DNA from: Bacillota bacterium
GTDB taxonomy: Bacteria; Bacillota; Dethiobacteria; Dethiobacterales; Dethiobacteraceae
DNA length: 50,991 nucleotides
NCBI GenBank assembly: GCA_018725565.1
Contig: QLUR01000019.1
Span: forward strand, 1 to 50,991
Direction of reading: 5' to 3'
Positions 9,028 to 18,212 of this stretch are shown piece after piece. The position numbers and the translations under genes are program-made. The notes beneath the pieces are model-generated. The model saw nothing but the letters and a program-made list of their open reading frames with translations. It was not told the DNA's origin and made no database searches. The number at the start of each line of letters is the position of its first letter. The first letter of the stretch is position 1.

Positions 9028-9200
9028 TACCGCAGGCCCCCTGTTTTTTTGCCATTATTATTCTGTTTCATGATTTCTATCACCATTTGATCAACCTTCC
9101 GGCTCTGCCGAATGGTACCCTCATGGTGCAACCCCTCACGGCTGACTATCTCATGCAACAGCAACCTTTCCGCCTCCATGCATTCCCATTGCCGGCTCAT
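9027..9200 (-). CDS. Spo0E-like aspartyl-phosphate phosphatase (small)
   Basis: A 57-codon gene in the gap between coaBC and priA. It starts at ATG 9200 after a GGAAGGAG Shine-Dalgarno sequence and stops at TAA 9027-9029, where the A of TAATG begins priA. The product is helical and carries SRKVDQMVIEIM, which fits the S-x-x-(L/V)-D-x-x-(I/V) signature of the Spo0E family. These two-helix proteins dephosphorylate Spo0A~P or related response regulators. Its placement ahead of priA would link a phosphorelay brake to replication restart, but that link is inference. Family assignment is from the motif and size only. Confidence 0.72.
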   Translation of the reverse strand: MSRQWECMEAERLLLHEIVSREGLHHEGTIRQSRKVDQMVIEIMKQNNNGKKTGGLR

Positions 9201-9315
9201 GATAAGCCTCTCCTTCCGACCCTACGTATAAGTTCAACATACAGTGACAATTCCCTGCCTTTTATTGTCGGGGAGAGCACTTTTTTGTTGCTGACTTCAA
9301 AATCTTGTCATGCCG

Positions 9316-10542
9316 TCAGGTTTCATAAACTATCTCGCCCGGTACGTCAAAATATTTTTGCCGGAGCTCACCCAGAATGGCCCGCGCAACCTCCAGTTTA
9401 GAAAGGATCGGCAGTGATTTTATGGTCCCGTCCCGGAAAATCAGCTGAACAATATTAGTGTCCACATCAAAGCCGGCCCCCTCTTGGGTCAGGTCATTGG
9501 CCACAATCAAATCAAGATTTTTGGCGGACAATTTACCTCTTGCGTACATGCCGACGTTTTCCGTCTCGGCGGCAAATCCTACCAGCAATTGCTGCTTTTT
9601 GCGCCTGCCCAGCTCGGCCAGGATATCAGGGTTTTTCAACAAAGTAAGGGTCAGCTCGCCGCTTTTTTTGATTTTTTGTCCGCTTTCCACTGCCGGCCGG
9701 AAGTCAGCCACGGCCGCCGCCTTGAATACCACATCAGTCTCATGGAAACGCTGCAGCACTGCCTCCAGCATCTCCTGTGCCGCAGTAACCCTGATTACCT
9801 CCACGCCAGCCGGCGGAGGCAGACTGACCGGACCCGAAACAAGGGTTACCGCCGCGCCTTGCTCCGAGGCGGCACGAGCCAGCGCATAGCCCATCCTGCC
9901 GCTGGAACGGTTGGTTAAAAACCTGACCGGGTCAAGGGCCTCGCGAGTAGGCCCGGCGGTGACCAAGACTCTCTTGCCGCGCCATTTTTGAGGCTGGAGC
10001 AAGATGTCGCCGGCGGCAGCAAAAATCTCTTCCGGAGAAGCCATCCGGCCATGGCCGGCACCACCGCAGGCCAGCTCTCCATCCGCCGGACCGGCAAAGA
10101 AAAAGCCCAGCCCGGCAAGCCTTGCAACATTGGCCCTGACCTGAGCGCTGTCCCACATCGCTTCGTTCATGGCCGGAGCCAACAAAACGGGAGAACGTGC
10201 CGCCAGGACCAGAGTGGTCAGCAAATCATCGGCAATACCGGCAGCAATTTTTCCCAGACAATTGGCAGTGGCCGGCGCAATAACCAGCAGGTCTGTCTCC
10301 TGAGCCAGCCCGACATGGGCCACGCTATACTCTTCATTGGCGGCAAACAGGTCTTGGTAGACACGATTGCCACTTGTCGTCTGGAAGGTGAGCGGTGTAA
10401 CAAAACGTCCGGCCGCTGCCGTCATCACCACCCTCACCCCGGCACCCGCCTTAACCAGCAGACGGCACAACTCTACCGCCTTATAGGCGGCAATTCCACC
10501 GGTCACTCCCAGAATAAGGCGCTTGCCGTTAAACATGGCCAC
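9316..10542 (-). CDS. coaBC: Bifunctional phosphopantothenoylcysteine decarboxylase/synthetase
   Basis: Carries out two steps of coenzyme A synthesis: ligation of cysteine to 4'-phosphopantothenate (CoaB) and decarboxylation of the product (CoaC). The N-terminal flavoprotein half (about 1-180) shows AHVGLAQETDLLVIAPATAN, PAMNEAMW and the lid cysteine in ACGGAGHGRM. The C-terminal synthetase half begins near VLVTAGPTREALDPVR. The 408-residue length is standard. It follows rpoZ by 4 bases. No terminator is seen after it, so read-through to the Spo0E-like gene and priA is likely. Confidence 0.96.
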   Translation of the reverse strand: MAMFNGKRLILGVTGGIAAYKAVELCRLLVKAGAGVRVVMTAAAGRFVTPLTFQTTSGNRVYQDLFAANEEYSVAHVGLAQETDLLVIAPATANCLGKIAAGIADDLLTTLVLAARSPVLLAPAMNEAMWDSAQVRANVARLAGLGFFFAGPADGELACGGAGHGRMASPEEIFAAAGDILLQPQKWRGKRVLVTAGPTREALDPVRFLTNRSSGRMGYALARAASEQGAAVTLVSGPVSLPPPAGVEVIRVTAAQEMLEAVLQRFHETDVVFKAAAVADFRPAVESGQKIKKSGELTLTLLKNPDILAELGRRKKQQLLVGFAAETENVGMYARGKLSAKNLDLIVANDLTQEGAGFDVDTNIVQLIFRDGTIKSLPILSKLEVARAILGELRQKYFDVPGEIVYET

Positions 10543-10546
10543 CCCT

Positions 10547-10753
10547 CTATTTATTAGCTGATTTTGTGCGCTCGTAGGATATTTTCCCTTGCGCCAGCTC
10601 GTCTAAAGCTATAGAAACATCCTTGTTTAAATTTGTTTCAATCAGTGCAGGACTGCCCTCGTTCAACTGGCGGGCACGCTTCGCCGCGGCAATTACCAGC
10701 GTGTACTTGCTGTCGCCTCTGGTAATAAGGAAGTCAATTGACGGATAAATCAC
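10547..10753 (-). CDS. rpoZ: RNA polymerase omega subunit
   Basis: Omega helps assemble and stabilise RNA polymerase by holding the beta' subunit. I choose GTG at 10753, giving 68 residues. It is preceded by GGGGAGG at suitable spacing, overlaps the gmk stop (GTGA) and gives the family-like beginning VIYPSIDFLI. The longer open frame upstream is out of phase with gmk coding and lacks support. Conserved DFL, SKYTLVIAAAKRARQ and ALDELAQGKI are visible. The gmk-rpoZ order is typical for Firmicutes. Confidence 0.94.
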   Translation of the reverse strand: MIYPSIDFLITRGDSKYTLVIAAAKRARQLNEGSPALIETNLNKDVSIALDELAQGKISYERTKSANK

Positions 10754-11370
10754 AAGAACATAACCTCCCCGGATAAGCCCTCGATTAGCTCTATATTTCT
10801 CGTAGGACGGCATTTTTCGGCCCGGATCACAGCTGCTATTTCATCACGGGCTTTTTCCACCACATCGTTGACAACTATATAATCATACATGTAAACCTGG
10901 GCTATTTCGGCTGCCGCTTCCGACAGGCGCTGACGAATCTTTTCCTCTGATTCGGTGGCACGTCCGGTAATACGGGCATACAGCTCCGCACCAGAAGGAG
11001 GCACCAGAAAAACGAACACACCTGCAGGGAAGTTCTCCCTGACTTGTCTGGCTCCCTGCGTGTCGATTTCCAAGAGAACATCCCGCCCGGCCTCCAGCAG
11101 TTGTTGCACCCCCTGGCGCGGGGTACCGTAAAACTCGCCGTAAACAATGGCGTATTCCAAAAAATCCCCCGCGCTGATCCCGGCCTCGAAATCAGCTTTA
11201 CTGACAAAAAAGTAACTAACCCCGTCCTGTTCGCCGGCACGGGGTAGGCGGGTTGTTTTGGACACCGACAGGACCAGTTCCGGATAGTGCTCCAGCAGAG
11301 CCCTGCATACCGTTCCCTTGCCTGCACCCGATGGTCCGGAAATAACGATAAGCAAACCCGGCCTGAACAC
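10750..11370 (-). CDS. gmk: Guanylate kinase
   Basis: Phosphorylates GMP to GDP with ATP. The 206-residue protein carries the P-loop GPSGAGKGT at residues 11-19, a GMP-binding region (about 35-100, with the TTRLPRAGEQDGVSYFF stretch) and the lid segment. It sits between remA and rpoZ in the standard Firmicutes order and overlaps rpoZ by four bases, indicating coupled translation. Confidence 0.97.
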   Translation of the reverse strand: MFRPGLLIVISGPSGAGKGTVCRALLEHYPELVLSVSKTTRLPRAGEQDGVSYFFVSKADFEAGISAGDFLEYAIVYGEFYGTPRQGVQQLLEAGRDVLLEIDTQGARQVRENFPAGVFVFLVPPSGAELYARITGRATESEEKIRQRLSEAAAEIAQVYMYDYIVVNDVVEKARDEIAAVIRAEKCRPTRNIELIEGLSGEVMFL

Positions 11371-11388
11371 TGCGTCCTCCTCCGCTCC

Positions 11389-11667
11389 CTACTCTTCTTC
11401 CTCCAATGATGAACTGCTTTCCTTGATGTTCAGCCTGTGCTTAACCGTTTCTGGCTGGACCGCCGACAAAACCACATGGCCGCTGTCAGTAATAATGACG
11501 GCACGGGTGCGACGGCCATAGGTAGCGTCAATCAGCACGCCACGGTCACGGGCCTCCGCAATTACACGCTTGATCGGCGCAGATTCAGGGCTGACAATGG
11601 CAATGATCCGGTTGGCGGAAACGATGTTCCCAAACCCGACATTAATCAGTTTTATCTGCAACTGCAT
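11389..11667 (-). CDS. remA: RemA-type DNA-binding regulator (DUF370)
   Basis: RemA proteins are small DNA-wrapping activators; in B. subtilis RemA drives biofilm matrix and osmoprotection genes. The 92-residue product has the highly conserved core [20 protein letters not shown] and SPESAPIKR, with an acidic tail (SSSSLEEEE). It lies between yicC and gmk as in other Firmicutes, behind its own good promoter at 11714-11743. What it regulates in this organism is not known. Confidence 0.93.
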   Translation of the reverse strand: MQLQIKLINVGFGNIVSANRIIAIVSPESAPIKRVIAEARDRGVLIDATYGRRTRAVIITDSGHVVLSAVQPETVKHRLNIKESSSSLEEEE

Positions 11668-11713
11668 TTAACCTCCTTGTTCCCATATGCTTCCTGCGCT
11701 TATCCTGTTTACT

Positions 11714-11743
11714 AGTATAACGGAAATAGCGGAAAAAATGCAA
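11714..11743 (-). promoter_or_regulatory. Sigma-A promoter for remA-gmk-rpoZ-coaBC
   Basis: In the 104-base gap between yicC and remA the minus strand reads TTGCAT (11738-11743), 18 bases, then TATACT (11714-11719). The remA ATG lies about 40 bases after the expected start. Confidence 0.6.
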
Positions 11744-11771
11744 GAGGTAAATCAGCAGAGTCCTAGCTCAT

Positions 11772-12641
11772 TTATTCTATATTATGCACCTGCTCGCGAA
11801 TCTTCTCAAGCTCCGCCTTGATCTCCACCACCAGCCGGACCACCTCAAAATCTCCGGCCTTGGCTCCGACGGTGTTGATTTCCCGGAAAAGTTCCTGAGC
11901 CAAAAAGTCAAGTTTTTTTCCCACCGGTTCTTTCAGCGCCAGCGTCTGCCGGAAAAAGTCCAGGTGGCTTTGCATACGCACAATTTCTTCCGTGATATTG
12001 CTCCGGTCGGCAAACAGCGCCGCTTCCGCAAACAGGCGTGTCTCATCCAGACCGCTGCCGCCAAGATATCCTCTTAAGCGCTCCGTTAACTTAAGACGGT
12101 ATTCTTCCGCCACCGCAGGTGCCCGGCCGGCCAGTTCCGTGAGATATGTCTCCGCCAGCGACAGGCGCTGCCTGATGTCGGCGGCCAGGCGTTCCCCTTC
12201 CGCACTTCGCTGTTCGACCAGTTCCGTCAGCGCCCGGTCAAGGACCGGAGCCAGCACGTTCCAGACCGCTTCCAGGTCGGGCGTTATGTTTTCCAGGCTC
12301 AGTACTTCGGGAAAGCGGGAAAGCAACGCTGCACCAAGCAACTCGTCCGTCCCGCAGACTTCGTTTAGCTCACAAAGCGCCAGGTAATAACTTTTAGCAA
12401 GCGGGCGGTTCAGGGAAACCGTCAGCTTTTCCGGGTTGCTCTGACGACTGAAAACTGCAACTTCAATTCGCCCGCGCCCGGCAAGCTGTTGAACTACGCA
12501 ACGCACCCGTTCCTCCAGGGCCTGAAGTTCCCGCGGCAGCCGTACGGCAACATCCAGGAAGCGGTGGTTAACGGAACGTACTTCCACTTTAAAATAAAAA
12601 TCTTCTCCGGCAATACTTTCCGCCTGGCCAAAACCCGTCAT
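11772..12641 (-). CDS. yicC: YicC family endoribonuclease
   Basis: YicC-family proteins are metal-dependent endoribonucleases (E. coli YicC takes part in small-RNA turnover). The product (289 residues from ATG 12641) has the N-terminal YicC domain starting MTGFGQ and the C-terminal DUF1732 domain ending with RLVVEIKAELEKIREQVHNIE-like sequence. The start is in question. The family normally begins M-x-x-S-MTGFG, and an in-frame ATT at 12648-12650 would give exactly I-K-S-M-T-G-F-G. The Shine-Dalgarno GGGGGAG is 9 bases before that ATT but 18 before the ATG. No ATG/GTG/TTG exists between the preceding stop and 12641. Confidence 0.93.
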   Translation of the reverse strand: MTGFGQAESIAGEDFYFKVEVRSVNHRFLDVAVRLPRELQALEERVRCVVQQLAGRGRIEVAVFSRQSNPEKLTVSLNRPLAKSYYLALCELNEVCGTDELLGAALLSRFPEVLSLENITPDLEAVWNVLAPVLDRALTELVEQRSAEGERLAADIRQRLSLAETYLTELAGRAPAVAEEYRLKLTERLRGYLGGSGLDETRLFAEAALFADRSNITEEIVRMQSHLDFFRQTLALKEPVGKKLDFLAQELFREINTVGAKAGDFEVVRLVVEIKAELEKIREQVHNIE

Positions 12642-12710
12642 ACTTTTAATCTGTCATCACTCCCCCAAAATTTCCTGCCATACAATCAGCGCCGGCAATC
12701 GCGGCGCCAA

Positions 12711-13127
12711 TCACAGGATAACCATATCCCCCTCCAGACGCGAAAAATGTTTTTTGTCAAACGAATAGATGGTCGCCGGTCTGTTCTCCGCAGCATATGC
12801 CGAAAGATAGGCGTCGACATAGTCCACATTTTTTTCCCTATAGAGCATCAGGGCGTTCCTGACAGTCTCCTTTTCATGAGCCTGGATGCCATCAGCCTCA
12901 ATCAACGCTGAAAGCGCCTGTACTATCTTCGGCTTCCCGTACCCGTAAAAACTTTCCAGTGTCCAGACAAGCTCAGCCACAATCAGCGGGTGAATAAAAA
13001 GGCGCGCTTCCCCCTGTTCGGCGGCGAAAAACAAAGCACGTGCCCTGGTGAACATCCCCTCATGGTCACGGATCAGGAAGCGCAGGATCACATTGGTATC
13101 GAGCCAGCCCTCATTCCGTTCGCTCAT
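12711..13127 (-). CDS. PIN-domain toxin ribonuclease (VapC-like)
   Basis: Likely toxin of a type II toxin-antitoxin pair, a Mg2+-dependent ribonuclease. ATG 13127 gives 138 residues and overlaps the end of the AbrB-type gene by 17 bases. Acidic PIN residues are visible: D10 in LDTNVIL, the glutamate in VAELVW, the aspartates in DYVDAYL and a C-terminal one in YSFDKKHF. The longer open frame upstream runs inside the antitoxin gene and was not used. A 6-bp GC hairpin (about 12688-12706) follows the stop but has no U-run. Confidence 0.85.
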   Translation of the reverse strand: MSERNEGWLDTNVILRFLIRDHEGMFTRARALFFAAEQGEARLFIHPLIVAELVWTLESFYGYGKPKIVQALSALIEADGIQAHEKETVRNALMLYREKNVDYVDAYLSAYAAENRPATIYSFDKKHFSRLEGDMVIL

Positions 13128-13383
13128 ATTTCCCCGTCTTTTCCGCCACCCTGGTCCGCGTCTGTTCCTCTTCGTCGTCAACTCCCGCAAAAGGCCTCTT
13201 TGCATGCAAAATTCCCGCCAATTCGCATAGTTTCTTCCTTTTCAGGAGCTCCACCACAATTTCCCCGTTCTCTTTCTGTCTTAACAGGATTTCATCCCCA
13301 ATTTCAGCACCCATTGCCCGGCGGATTTTCGCCGGGAGCTGTATCTGCCCTCTTCCGGTGATTTGTGTCCTGTCCGAAATCAT
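13111..13383 (-). CDS. AbrB/MazE-type antitoxin
   Basis: Swapped-hairpin AbrB-fold DNA-binding protein that should neutralise the PIN toxin and repress the operon. ATG 13383 (90 residues) is preceded by GGAGGTG at good spacing and gives the standard start TQITGRGQIQLPAKIRRAMG. The C-terminal half is charged and probably binds the toxin. The promoter and a repeat-rich operator lie directly upstream (13396-13442), overlapping the end of the P-type ATPase gene. Two further in-frame ATGs upstream fall inside the promoter and were rejected. Confidence 0.86.
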   Translation of the reverse strand: MISDRTQITGRGQIQLPAKIRRAMGAEIGDEILLRQKENGEIVVELLKRKKLCELAGILHAKRPFAGVDDEEEQTRTRVAEKTGKYERTE

Positions 13384-13395
13384 GCGTAACACCTC

Positions 13396-13442
13396 CATCA
13401 TTGAAAATATTATATCAATGAATCTTAAATTATTCAATGATG
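13396..13442 (-). promoter_or_regulatory. Promoter and candidate operator of the AbrB-PIN pair
   Basis: The minus strand reads TTGAAT (13432-13437), 17 bases, TATAAT (13409-13414). A perfect 10-bp inverted repeat, CATCATTGAA (13396-13405) and TTCAATGATG (13433-13442), brackets it. A third TCAATGA copy lies between them (13415-13421). The layout suits an autoregulated toxin-antitoxin operon. The -35 box overlaps the stop codon of the upstream ATPase gene. Confidence 0.65.
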
Positions 13443-16205
13443 CAGAATCGTTTTTTGCTCTTTTTCAGTTGTCCGCCCTCCTGAAGCTCCTCTCAGGGAA
13501 CAAAACAGATACGCAAACGCCTTTAAGACGGCGGGGAAAAGTGACACTGTCAAGACTGCAACCCAGTGTTCTGTCCCAAGTGGTACAGTGCCAAATACTA
13601 TGGCCAGCCCCGGGTGGTAGAGAACCGCCAGCAGTAAGCCAAAGGAGAGCAGTACCGCCGCCACCAGGCTGGGGTTGGAGAGGAAGCCTGCCACCCGGGC
13701 ACTGCCGATCTCACTCTGGCAGTCAAACACGTATAGCAGCTGCAGTACGATCAAGGTGGCAAAGACCATGGTTTGCGCCTCTCCTAGCGCCATTCCCTGT
13801 TGCAGGGACCAGGCAAAGACCGCCACGGATGACAGGCTGATCAGCGTCCCGCGTCCAAGTACCTCCTGCCAAAGCCCCCGGGCAAAAATTCCCTCCCTCG
13901 GCGGTCGTGGCGGACGGCGCATCGCCCCGGCCGCACCCCGCTCTACTCCGAGCGCGATAGCAGGCAACCCGTCGGTGACCAGGTTGATCCACAGGATCTG
14001 AATGGGCCGCAACGGAAGGGGAAGCCCGGCCAGCATAGCAAAGAACATGGTTAATACTTCCCCGGTATTGCAGGCCAGCAGAAAGCGGATAAACTTGCGG
14101 ATGTTGTCATAGACGCCGCGCCCCTCTTCAACGGCGCTGACGATTGTGGCAAAGTTGTCGTCAGCAAGGACCAGCGAGGCTGCCTCGCGGGTTACATCCG
14201 TACCTGAGCGTCCCATGGCAATGCCGATATCAGCCTCTTTGACTGCGGGAGCATCATTAACGCCGTCGCCGGTCATCGCCACAACATGACCGCGCCGCTT
14301 CAGCGCCCTGACAATCCGCAGCTTGTGGGCCGGGTTAACCCGCGCGTAAACATGAGTTTTTTCCACTACCCTGTTTAATTCCTTATCGCTTAGCCGGTCA
14401 AGGTCCTGGCCGGTCAGGACTCCCCCGTCTGACGGGAGAATTCGCAGCATCCTGGCCACGGCGACCGCTGTAGTCCGGTGGTCTCCCGTAATCATAACGG
14501 TCTTGATACCTGCAGTCTGGCATTTTACGATGGCCGGAAACACCTCCGGCCGCGGTGGATCGAGGATGCCAAATATTCCGGCAAATATCAGCTCCGATTC
14601 CGGATCAGCCCCTGGAAAGCCGTTCGCTTCCCGGCCCTTCAGGGGCCTGAAGGCCACCGCCAGCCCACGCAGGGCCAGCGCAGCCAGGCGTTCTGTTTCT
14701 GCCAACAGGCGGTTACGCGTTTCTTCGTCAAGGTTGCGCACTTCGCCGCCGTCCAGGATTTTGGCGCACCGGTCGATAATTACTTCCGGAGCGCCTTTAA
14801 CATAAACGGTTTTGCCATGCTCGCCGCCATATACTACAGCCATCCGCCTGCGCGACCCGTCAAAGGGCATTTCCGCTACGCGCCGCTGCCGGCGCTCCAG
14901 GTCTCCCCGCCAGATTCCCGCCCGGGCCGCTGCCACCAGCAAGGCCCCCTCCGTAGGGTCACCATCTATCCGCCATTCATCCTTCCCGCCCCGCCAAAGC
15001 GCCCGCAGCGTTATTTCCCCCCGCCGCAAGTGTGCGTTGTTGCAAAGCGCCGCCACTTGCAAGGCCTCTCCCAGATCCGACCCCTGCGCCGGCCTGATTA
15101 CTTTGCCGCCTGTCATAAACCTCCCCTGCGGGCTGTAGCCTTCTCCTTCTACCTGGTAGCGAGTATTGCCGGCCCAAATCTCACGCACATTCATCTTATT
15201 CTGTGTCAGCGTTCCTGTTTTGTCGGCACAGATTACCGTTGCACAACCCAGCGCTTCTACCGCCGGCAGGCGGCGGACGATTGCCTTTTTCCTCGCCATG
15301 CGCTGTACACCGCTGGCCAGTGCAACCGTCACCACCGCCGGCAGCCCCTCCGGAATTGCAGCCACAGCCAGGGAAACACCGGCCAGCAGCATCTTATAGG
15401 CCGGAAAACCACGGGCAATCCCTATAAGAGCGACGACGGCGCAGACAGCAGCGCAGGCGGCCACCAGCCAGCGTCCAAGCTGGGCGAGCCGTTTCTGTAA
15501 CGGGGTTGTTTCCGTACCGGCCTGCTCCAAGAGGTGAGCGACCCGCCCCATTTCCGTCTGCATGCCGGTACCTGTCACGACGCCGCTGGCATGCCCCCCT
15601 GTAACATGCGTACCCATAAAGGCCATATTCACCTGGTCGCCCAGCGCGCACCCCATGTCCGGCAATGGTTCCGTCTGTTTCAAGACCGGCACGGATTCGC
15701 CGGTCAGAGGGGCCTCGTTAACTGATAGCTGACTGACCTGGCAAAGGCGGATATCGGCCGGAACCCGGTCGCCTGCCTCCAGCAACACTATATCGCCTGG
15801 GACGAGTTCCGCTGCGGCAAGCGTACGGGCATCCCCGTTACGCAGTACACGGGCTGTCGGCGCCGCCAGTTCCCGCAGTGCCTGCAATGACCGCTCCGCC
15901 TTTTGCTCCTGAAAAAAGCCAAGCAGCGCGTTAAGGATGACAATGGCCATAATCGTGAGTGCGTCGCTGTATTCGCCAAGCGCAGCCGAGAAAACGGTCG
16001 CCCCCAGCAGTACCAGCACCATAAAATCGCGGAACTGGAGCAAAAATTTCTTCCAGGTCGAAATCCGTTTTTTTTGTTCCAAGATATTGGGGCCATAAAC
16101 GTTTTTCCTTGCGTGTGCCTCATTATCGCCCAACCCGGCTGTTAACTCAACCGCAAAACGCTGCAGCGCTTCCCCATACTCCAGCACAGACCAGGAAAGC
16201 TTCAT
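13434..16205 (-). CDS. P-type cation (calcium-type) ATPase
   Basis: A 923-residue P2A-like pump that exports a cation, most likely Ca2+, at the cost of ATP. Visible in order: N-terminal cation-ATPase domain (1-60), actuator with TGES at 168-171, M4 motif PEGL at 285-288, phosphorylation site DKTGT at D328 in [14 protein letters not shown], the nucleotide-binding domain, and the hinge [21 protein letters not shown] six-helix C-terminal domain follows. Substrate is inferred from the PMR1/SERCA-like motif pattern, not proven. The stop lies inside the promoter of the toxin-antitoxin pair. Confidence 0.92.
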   Translation of the reverse strand: MKLSWSVLEYGEALQRFAVELTAGLGDNEAHARKNVYGPNILEQKKRISTWKKFLLQFRDFMVLVLLGATVFSAALGEYSDALTIMAIVILNALLGFFQEQKAERSLQALRELAAPTARVLRNGDARTLAAAELVPGDIVLLEAGDRVPADIRLCQVSQLSVNEAPLTGESVPVLKQTEPLPDMGCALGDQVNMAFMGTHVTGGHASGVVTGTGMQTEMGRVAHLLEQAGTETTPLQKRLAQLGRWLVAACAAVCAVVALIGIARGFPAYKMLLAGVSLAVAAIPEGLPAVVTVALASGVQRMARKKAIVRRLPAVEALGCATVICADKTGTLTQNKMNVREIWAGNTRYQVEGEGYSPQGRFMTGGKVIRPAQGSDLGEALQVAALCNNAHLRRGEITLRALWRGGKDEWRIDGDPTEGALLVAAARAGIWRGDLERRQRRVAEMPFDGSRRRMAVVYGGEHGKTVYVKGAPEVIIDRCAKILDGGEVRNLDEETRNRLLAETERLAALALRGLAVAFRPLKGREANGFPGADPESELIFAGIFGILDPPRPEVFPAIVKCQTAGIKTVMITGDHRTTAVAVARMLRILPSDGGVLTGQDLDRLSDKELNRVVEKTHVYARVNPAHKLRIVRALKRRGHVVAMTGDGVNDAPAVKEADIGIAMGRSGTDVTREAASLVLADDNFATIVSAVEEGRGVYDNIRKFIRFLLACNTGEVLTMFFAMLAGLPLPLRPIQILWINLVTDGLPAIALGVERGAAGAMRRPPRPPREGIFARGLWQEVLGRGTLISLSSVAVFAWSLQQGMALGEAQTMVFATLIVLQLLYVFDCQSEIGSARVAGFLSNPSLVAAVLLSFGLLLAVLYHPGLAIVFGTVPLGTEHWVAVLTVSLFPAVLKAFAYLFCSLRGASGGRTTEKEQKTILHH

Positions 16206-16305
16206 TCTTATTCACCCCGCCAAGATACAGAGTTATTTCCAATCAAGTATATGGCGGTGCGAAGAGGAAAAGCACTTTGCCGGCTCTGCACCAGCAGCCC
16301 CGCAG

Positions 16306-16334
16306 TTGCCAGCCCGTCGGCAGGCTGTTATACT
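16306..16334 (+). promoter_or_regulatory. Sigma-A promoter for rqcH
   Basis: TTGCCA (16306-16311), 17 bases, TATACT (16329-16334). The expected start, near 16341, lies 24 bases ahead of the GTG start of rqcH and downstream of earlier in-frame ATGs. This helps fix the start codon. Confidence 0.7.
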
Positions 16335-16364
16335 GAAATGGCAATAGGGACGGAGGATTACACA

Positions 16365-18125
16365 GTGACTTACGATGGGATCACAATGGCTGCTGTCTGC
16401 CGTGAGCTTATGCAACTCGCCCCCGGAGCGCGGGTGGAAAAAATATATCAGCCAGGGCAGCAGGAAATCCTGCTTCACTTGCGCAAGAACGAGCGCCGCT
16501 TTGTCCTGCTTTGTTCTGCCCACCCGCGCCTGGCGCGTGTTCATTTGACCAAAGTCCGTCAGGATAATCCGACGGCTCCCCCGCCCTTCTGCATGCTGCT
16601 GCGCAAACACCTGACCGGAGCAAAACTGCTGCAAGCCAGCCAGGATGATTTCGAAAGAGTTTTGCTGCTGAGCTTTGCTGCCACAGATGACTGGGGACAG
16701 GATGCGGGGAAAAAACTGATCTGCGAAGTGATGGGCAAGCACTCCAATCTTATCCTGACCACAGCAGGTGAACCGGGCGGCGAACGGATCCTGGGCAGCT
16801 CCCGCGCCATCACCGCCCGCATGAGCCGGCACCGCACCGTGTTGCCGGGGGAGCCGTATTGCCCGCCTCCGCCTCAGCACAAGCTGTCCCTTCATACCCT
16901 GGACGAAGATGACTTGGCGGCACAGCTGTCCGGAGAAGGTCCCTCCGACCTGCTGTTGGTCAATGCCGTAATGGGTATCGGCCCGGAAACCGCCCGTGAG
17001 CTGCTGTTCCGGGCCGCCGGCACAGAAGATGTCCACCCGCTGGAAGTGGTTCGCAGTTTAACCTCCGGCCTCCGCCGACTGGCCGCCACTGTAAGCGACG
17101 GAGACTATACACCGTGCACTGCCCGCTCCCCCGACGGAAAAATCTTTGCCTATTCAGTTCTCCGCCTCTCCCGCTTTCCCGGTTCGTGGCTGACTATCTA
17201 TCCGTCCGCCAATGAAATGCTGGACGAATATTATTCACAGGCAACAAATATGCTGAAGCAACAGCTGCTGCTGCAGCGCCTGACGGCTGCCGCCCGTACG
17301 GTGCTGGCCCGGGCGGGGAAAAAACAACGGTTACAGGAAAAGGAGTTGCTGGAAACAGCGGAGGCTGACCGTTACCGCCTTTATGCCGAGTTGCTGACAG
17401 CCAATTTTCATCTATTGCAGACAGGGCAAAAAGAAGCGCTGGTCAGCAACTTCTACTCTCCTACGCAAGAAACGATTCTGGTGCCTCTTGAGCAATCCTT
17501 TTCCCCAAAGGAAAACGCCAGGCGCTATTTTAAAAAATACCGCAAACTGAAAGACGGAGCGGCTATCATACACCAGCAGCTGGAAGCCACCGTTCAGGAA
17601 ATTTACTACCTGGAATCAATTCTCGCGGCGCTGTGCTACGCCGACCTGGACAGCCTTGCGGAAATACAGGACGAGATGGAGCAGGCGGGCCTGCTGCCAG
17701 CCCCGCCTGTCAAAAAGCCGCGCCAAGCTCCTTCCGGCCCGCTAAAGTTTATTTCCGCCGACGGAATTGAAATCCTGGTCGGAAAAAATAACCGCCAAAA
17801 CGACCTGCTGACCCTAAGAATCGCTAAAGAATCCGATACCTGGCTCCATGTCAAATCCTATCCCGGCTCACACGTCGTCGTAAGAAGCTCCGCCCCTCCG
17901 GAACGGACCTTACTGGAAGCGGCCGGACTGGCCGTCCGTTTCAGCAAGTCCACCGCTGCCGGTAAAGCGGCGGTGGACTGCACCCTGGTCAAACACGTCC
18001 ACAAACCGCGGGGCGCCCGTCCCGGAATGGTAGTATATACCCATCATACGACAATCTTTGTTACATCGGATCAAAATATTTTGCCGGCCGGGAAGGAGAT
18101 TTATTGTCTATGTAGAAAGAAGTAG
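16365..18125 (+). CDS. rqcH: RqcH/NFACT family ribosome quality-control protein
   Basis: RqcH binds stalled 50S subunits and directs alanine tailing of incomplete proteins; older annotations call it fibronectin-binding protein A. GTG 16365 (586 residues) is chosen because GGAGG lies 8 bases upstream, the family start (TYDGITMAAVCREL) follows directly, and the promoter at 16306-16334 places earlier ATGs outside the transcript. The NFACT-N domain covers about residues 1-250, then helix-hairpin and coiled-coil regions (about 290-430). The C-terminal NFACT-R domain contains SDTWLHVKSYPGSHVVVR. It is transcribed divergently from the ATPase gene. Confidence 0.94.
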   Translation: MTYDGITMAAVCRELMQLAPGARVEKIYQPGQQEILLHLRKNERRFVLLCSAHPRLARVHLTKVRQDNPTAPPPFCMLLRKHLTGAKLLQASQDDFERVLLLSFAATDDWGQDAGKKLICEVMGKHSNLILTTAGEPGGERILGSSRAITARMSRHRTVLPGEPYCPPPPQHKLSLHTLDEDDLAAQLSGEGPSDLLLVNAVMGIGPETARELLFRAAGTEDVHPLEVVRSLTSGLRRLAATVSDGDYTPCTARSPDGKIFAYSVLRLSRFPGSWLTIYPSANEMLDEYYSQATNMLKQQLLLQRLTAAARTVLARAGKKQRLQEKELLETAEADRYRLYAELLTANFHLLQTGQKEALVSNFYSPTQETILVPLEQSFSPKENARRYFKKYRKLKDGAAIIHQQLEATVQEIYYLESILAALCYADLDSLAEIQDEMEQAGLLPAPPVKKPRQAPSGPLKFISADGIEILVGKNNRQNDLLTLRIAKESDTWLHVKSYPGSHVVVRSSAPPERTLLEAAGLAVRFSKSTAAGKAAVDCTLVKHVHKPRGARPGMVVYTHHTTIFVTSDQNILPAGKEIYCLCRKK

Positions 18126-18212
18126 CATCAAAATTGCTTTAGTTTCAGGGCAGCAATTGCAGTAGCAAGAATGTAGCCAGAAAATGCTTGCCCGTTTAAA
18201 GGGGACGGTAAA

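Noticed and set aside
9013-9050. Hairpin plus T-run on the plus strand that looks like a terminator
   Set aside because: No plus-strand gene leads into it. It coincides with the overlap of the Spo0E-like stop and the priA start on the other strand.
13384-13437. Upstream ATGs of the AbrB-type antitoxin
   Set aside because: They fall on the promoter and operator; ATG 13383 has the SD and the conserved start.
16251-16364. Upstream extension of rqcH
   Set aside because: The promoter at 16306-16334 places it mostly outside the transcript, and the GTG 16365 start fits SD and family.
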